Of a stretch of DNA of 64,000 bases, positions 62,918 to 64,000 are shown one piece after another; the first letter of the stretch is position 1; the number at the start of each line of letters is the position of its first letter. The translations under genes and the position numbers were made by a program. Location of the stretch: contig NZ_JONM01000001.1 in NCBI RefSeq assembly GCF_000711875.1, positions 413,934 to 477,933 on the forward strand. The letters are read 5' to 3'. The notes under the pieces are model-generated. The model ran no database searches. It was not told the origin of the DNA and saw nothing but the letters and a program-made list of their open reading frames with translations. Source of the stretch: Andreprevotia chitinilytica DSM 18519 (GTDB taxonomy: Bacteria > Pseudomonadota > Gammaproteobacteria > Burkholderiales > Chitinibacteraceae).

Positions 62918-64000
62918 TCACAAGGTGTTCAGAACCAGCCCGATCACGGCGCAGGCCGCGATGACATGAATCACATTACGCTTGTATCGGAATAATGCCA
63001 CAGCAGCTGCAAGCGCTATCAACGCCGAACGCCAATCGAATATCCCGGCAAAGCCCTTGGGCCATAGCACGTGATAGCCGAAGAACAGCGCCAGATTCAG
63101 GATCACCCCGACCACCGCCGCCGTGATGGCGCTCAGTGGCGCGGTGAACTTCAAATCATTATGCGTGGTTTCCACCAAAGGCCCGCCCGCGAGGATGAAC
63201 AGGAAGGAGGGGAGAAAGGTGAACCACGTCACCACCGTGGCTGCTGCTGCGCCCGCAAGAAACAAACTCCCCGATCCGAACAGGGCCTTCACATACCCAC
63301 CCACGAAGCCGACAAAAGCCACCACCATGATCAATGGCCCCGGCGTGGTTTCGCCCAAGGCCAGGCCATCGATCATTTGCGTGGCGGTGAGCCAGCCGTA
63401 ATGCTCGACCGCACCTTGATACACATAGGGCAATACTGCGTAGGCACCGCCGAAGGTCAGCAATGCCGCCTTGGTGAAAAACCAGCCCAGCTGGGTCAGG
63501 GTGTGGTGCCAGCCATAGCCAGCCACCAACAGCGCCATCGGGATCAGCCAGAGCAAACCACCCACCGTCAGTACGCGCAACAGCCGCGGCCAGGTGAACA
63601 GCGCGTGGGCTGGTGTTGGCGTGTCGTCATCGATCAGCGCCGGACCAAACGATTTGTCCGCCTTGCAGTGACCGCCGCCGCTCTTGAATTGATCCGGCGC
63701 GATCCGCCCGCCGACATAGCCGACGAGCGCTGCCGCCGCGACGATGGCCGGAAAGGGCACATCCAGCGCGAAGATCGCCACGAAAGAGGCCACCGCGATG
63801 CCCCACTGCAGCTTGTTCCTGATCGCCCGCGAGCCGATACGATGCGCCGCCTGCAACACAATGGCGGTCACTGCCGGCTTGATGCCATAGAACAGCCCCG
63901 TCACCAAGGGCACATCGCCAAAAGCGATATACACCCACGACAGCGCAATCAGGATCAGCAGCGAGGGCAGCACGAACAGCGCGCCAGCGACGATGCCGCC
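62918..64000 (-). CDS. chrA: Chromate transporter ChrA, 5'-truncated
   Basis: At least 360 aa of a CHR-family transporter, open to the right window edge, so the start lies outside. ChrA proteins export chromate (or sulfate-like anions). The second CHR half is complete with FTKAALLTFGGAYAVLPYVYQ, MIDGLALGETTPGPLIMVVAFVGF, and WPKGFAGIFDWRSALI. Only the last part of the first half is present before residue 100. The stop overlaps the ChrB-domain gene. Confidence 0.92.
   Translation of the reverse strand, partial: GGIVAGALFVLPSLLILIALSWVYIAFGDVPLVTGLFYGIKPAVTAIVLQAAHRIGSRAIRNKLQWGIAVASFVAIFALDVPFPAIVAAAALVGYVGGRIAPDQFKSGGGHCKADKSFGPALIDDDTPTPAHALFTWPRLLRVLTVGGLLWLIPMALLVAGYGWHHTLTQLGWFFTKAALLTFGGAYAVLPYVYQGAVEHYGWLTATQMIDGLALGETTPGPLIMVVAFVGFVGGYVKALFGSGSLFLAGAAAATVVTWFTFLPSFLFILAGGPLVETTHNDLKFTAPLSAITAAVVGVILNLALFFGYHVLWPKGFAGIFDWRSALIALAAAVALFRYKRNVIHVIAACAVIGLVLNTL

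Noticed and set aside
1-64000. tRNA, rRNA, insertion sequences with transposase, prophage or integrase genes
   Set aside because: I looked for TPsiC-like arms, transposase and integrase motifs and found none convincing; the only mobile-looking items are small non-coding palindromic repeats.

Overview
This is a GC-rich chromosomal window from a Gram-negative proteobacterium, most likely a betaproteobacterium. I infer a Neisseriales-type relative (Chromobacteriaceae/Chitinibacteraceae) from gene content and protein similarity as I remember it, with no database search. Genes are dense on both strands. I saw no rRNA, tRNA, CRISPR array, transposase or prophage.

Layout. 1-6.5 kb: the 3' end of an L-arabinose ABC permease gene (araH), an AraC-type arabinose regulator, then on the minus strand a membrane hybrid histidine kinase and a REC-PAS-GGDEF diguanylate cyclase. 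6.8-16.4 kb: the tRNA-hydroxylation protein TrhP, a degenerate HD-GYP protein, a DeoR regulator with an MFS transporter, a GH16-like lipoprotein with an AraC regulator, an alpha/beta hydrolase, a GFA-family protein and a polysaccharide deacetylase. 16.6-24.5 kb: two sugar ABC permeases with no binding protein or ATPase beside them, a GST-like protein, a second diguanylate cyclase and several small or hypothetical secreted proteins. 24.6-31.9 kb: housekeeping and repair genes (a 2OG-Fe oxygenase with alkB, a PhoH2-type PIN/ATPase, bcp, dcd, an RDD protein, alpha-carbonic anhydrase, an aldo/keto reductase).

32.0-57.3 kb is the main feature: a cobalamin biosynthesis region. Its minus-strand part starts at a cobalamin riboswitch (51.8-52.0 kb) ahead of a Ni/Co permease. 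A ferredoxin and CobN with a His-rich insert follow, then a ChlI/ChlD-type chelatase ATPase, CbiE, a CbiX-CbiC fusion, CbiD, CobI, CobM, CbiG, a CobJ-CobK fusion, CobW, CobO, CobB and BluB. A RelBE-type toxin-antitoxin pair separates this from threonine-phosphate decarboxylase, CbiB and, on the plus strand, CobQ/CbiP. The set mixes early cobalt insertion (CbiX, CbiD, CbiG) with the late CobN-type chelatase and aerobic lower-ligand synthesis (BluB). CbiT, CobS, CobU and CobT are not in the window. Genes inside each block overlap by a few bases. The gaps between the blocks hold palindromic repeats or other hairpin-rich sequence.

57.4-64 kb: cysS, an unusual Ser/Thr kinase-HDOD-GAF protein, an MFS transporter, a ChrB-domain protein and a truncated ChrA chromate transporter.

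Recurring palindromic repeats are prominent. They include four copies of a roughly 100-180 bp element with CCCCC..GGGGG hairpin ends, of which two supply the last codons of a neighbouring gene, and several perfect long inverted repeats.
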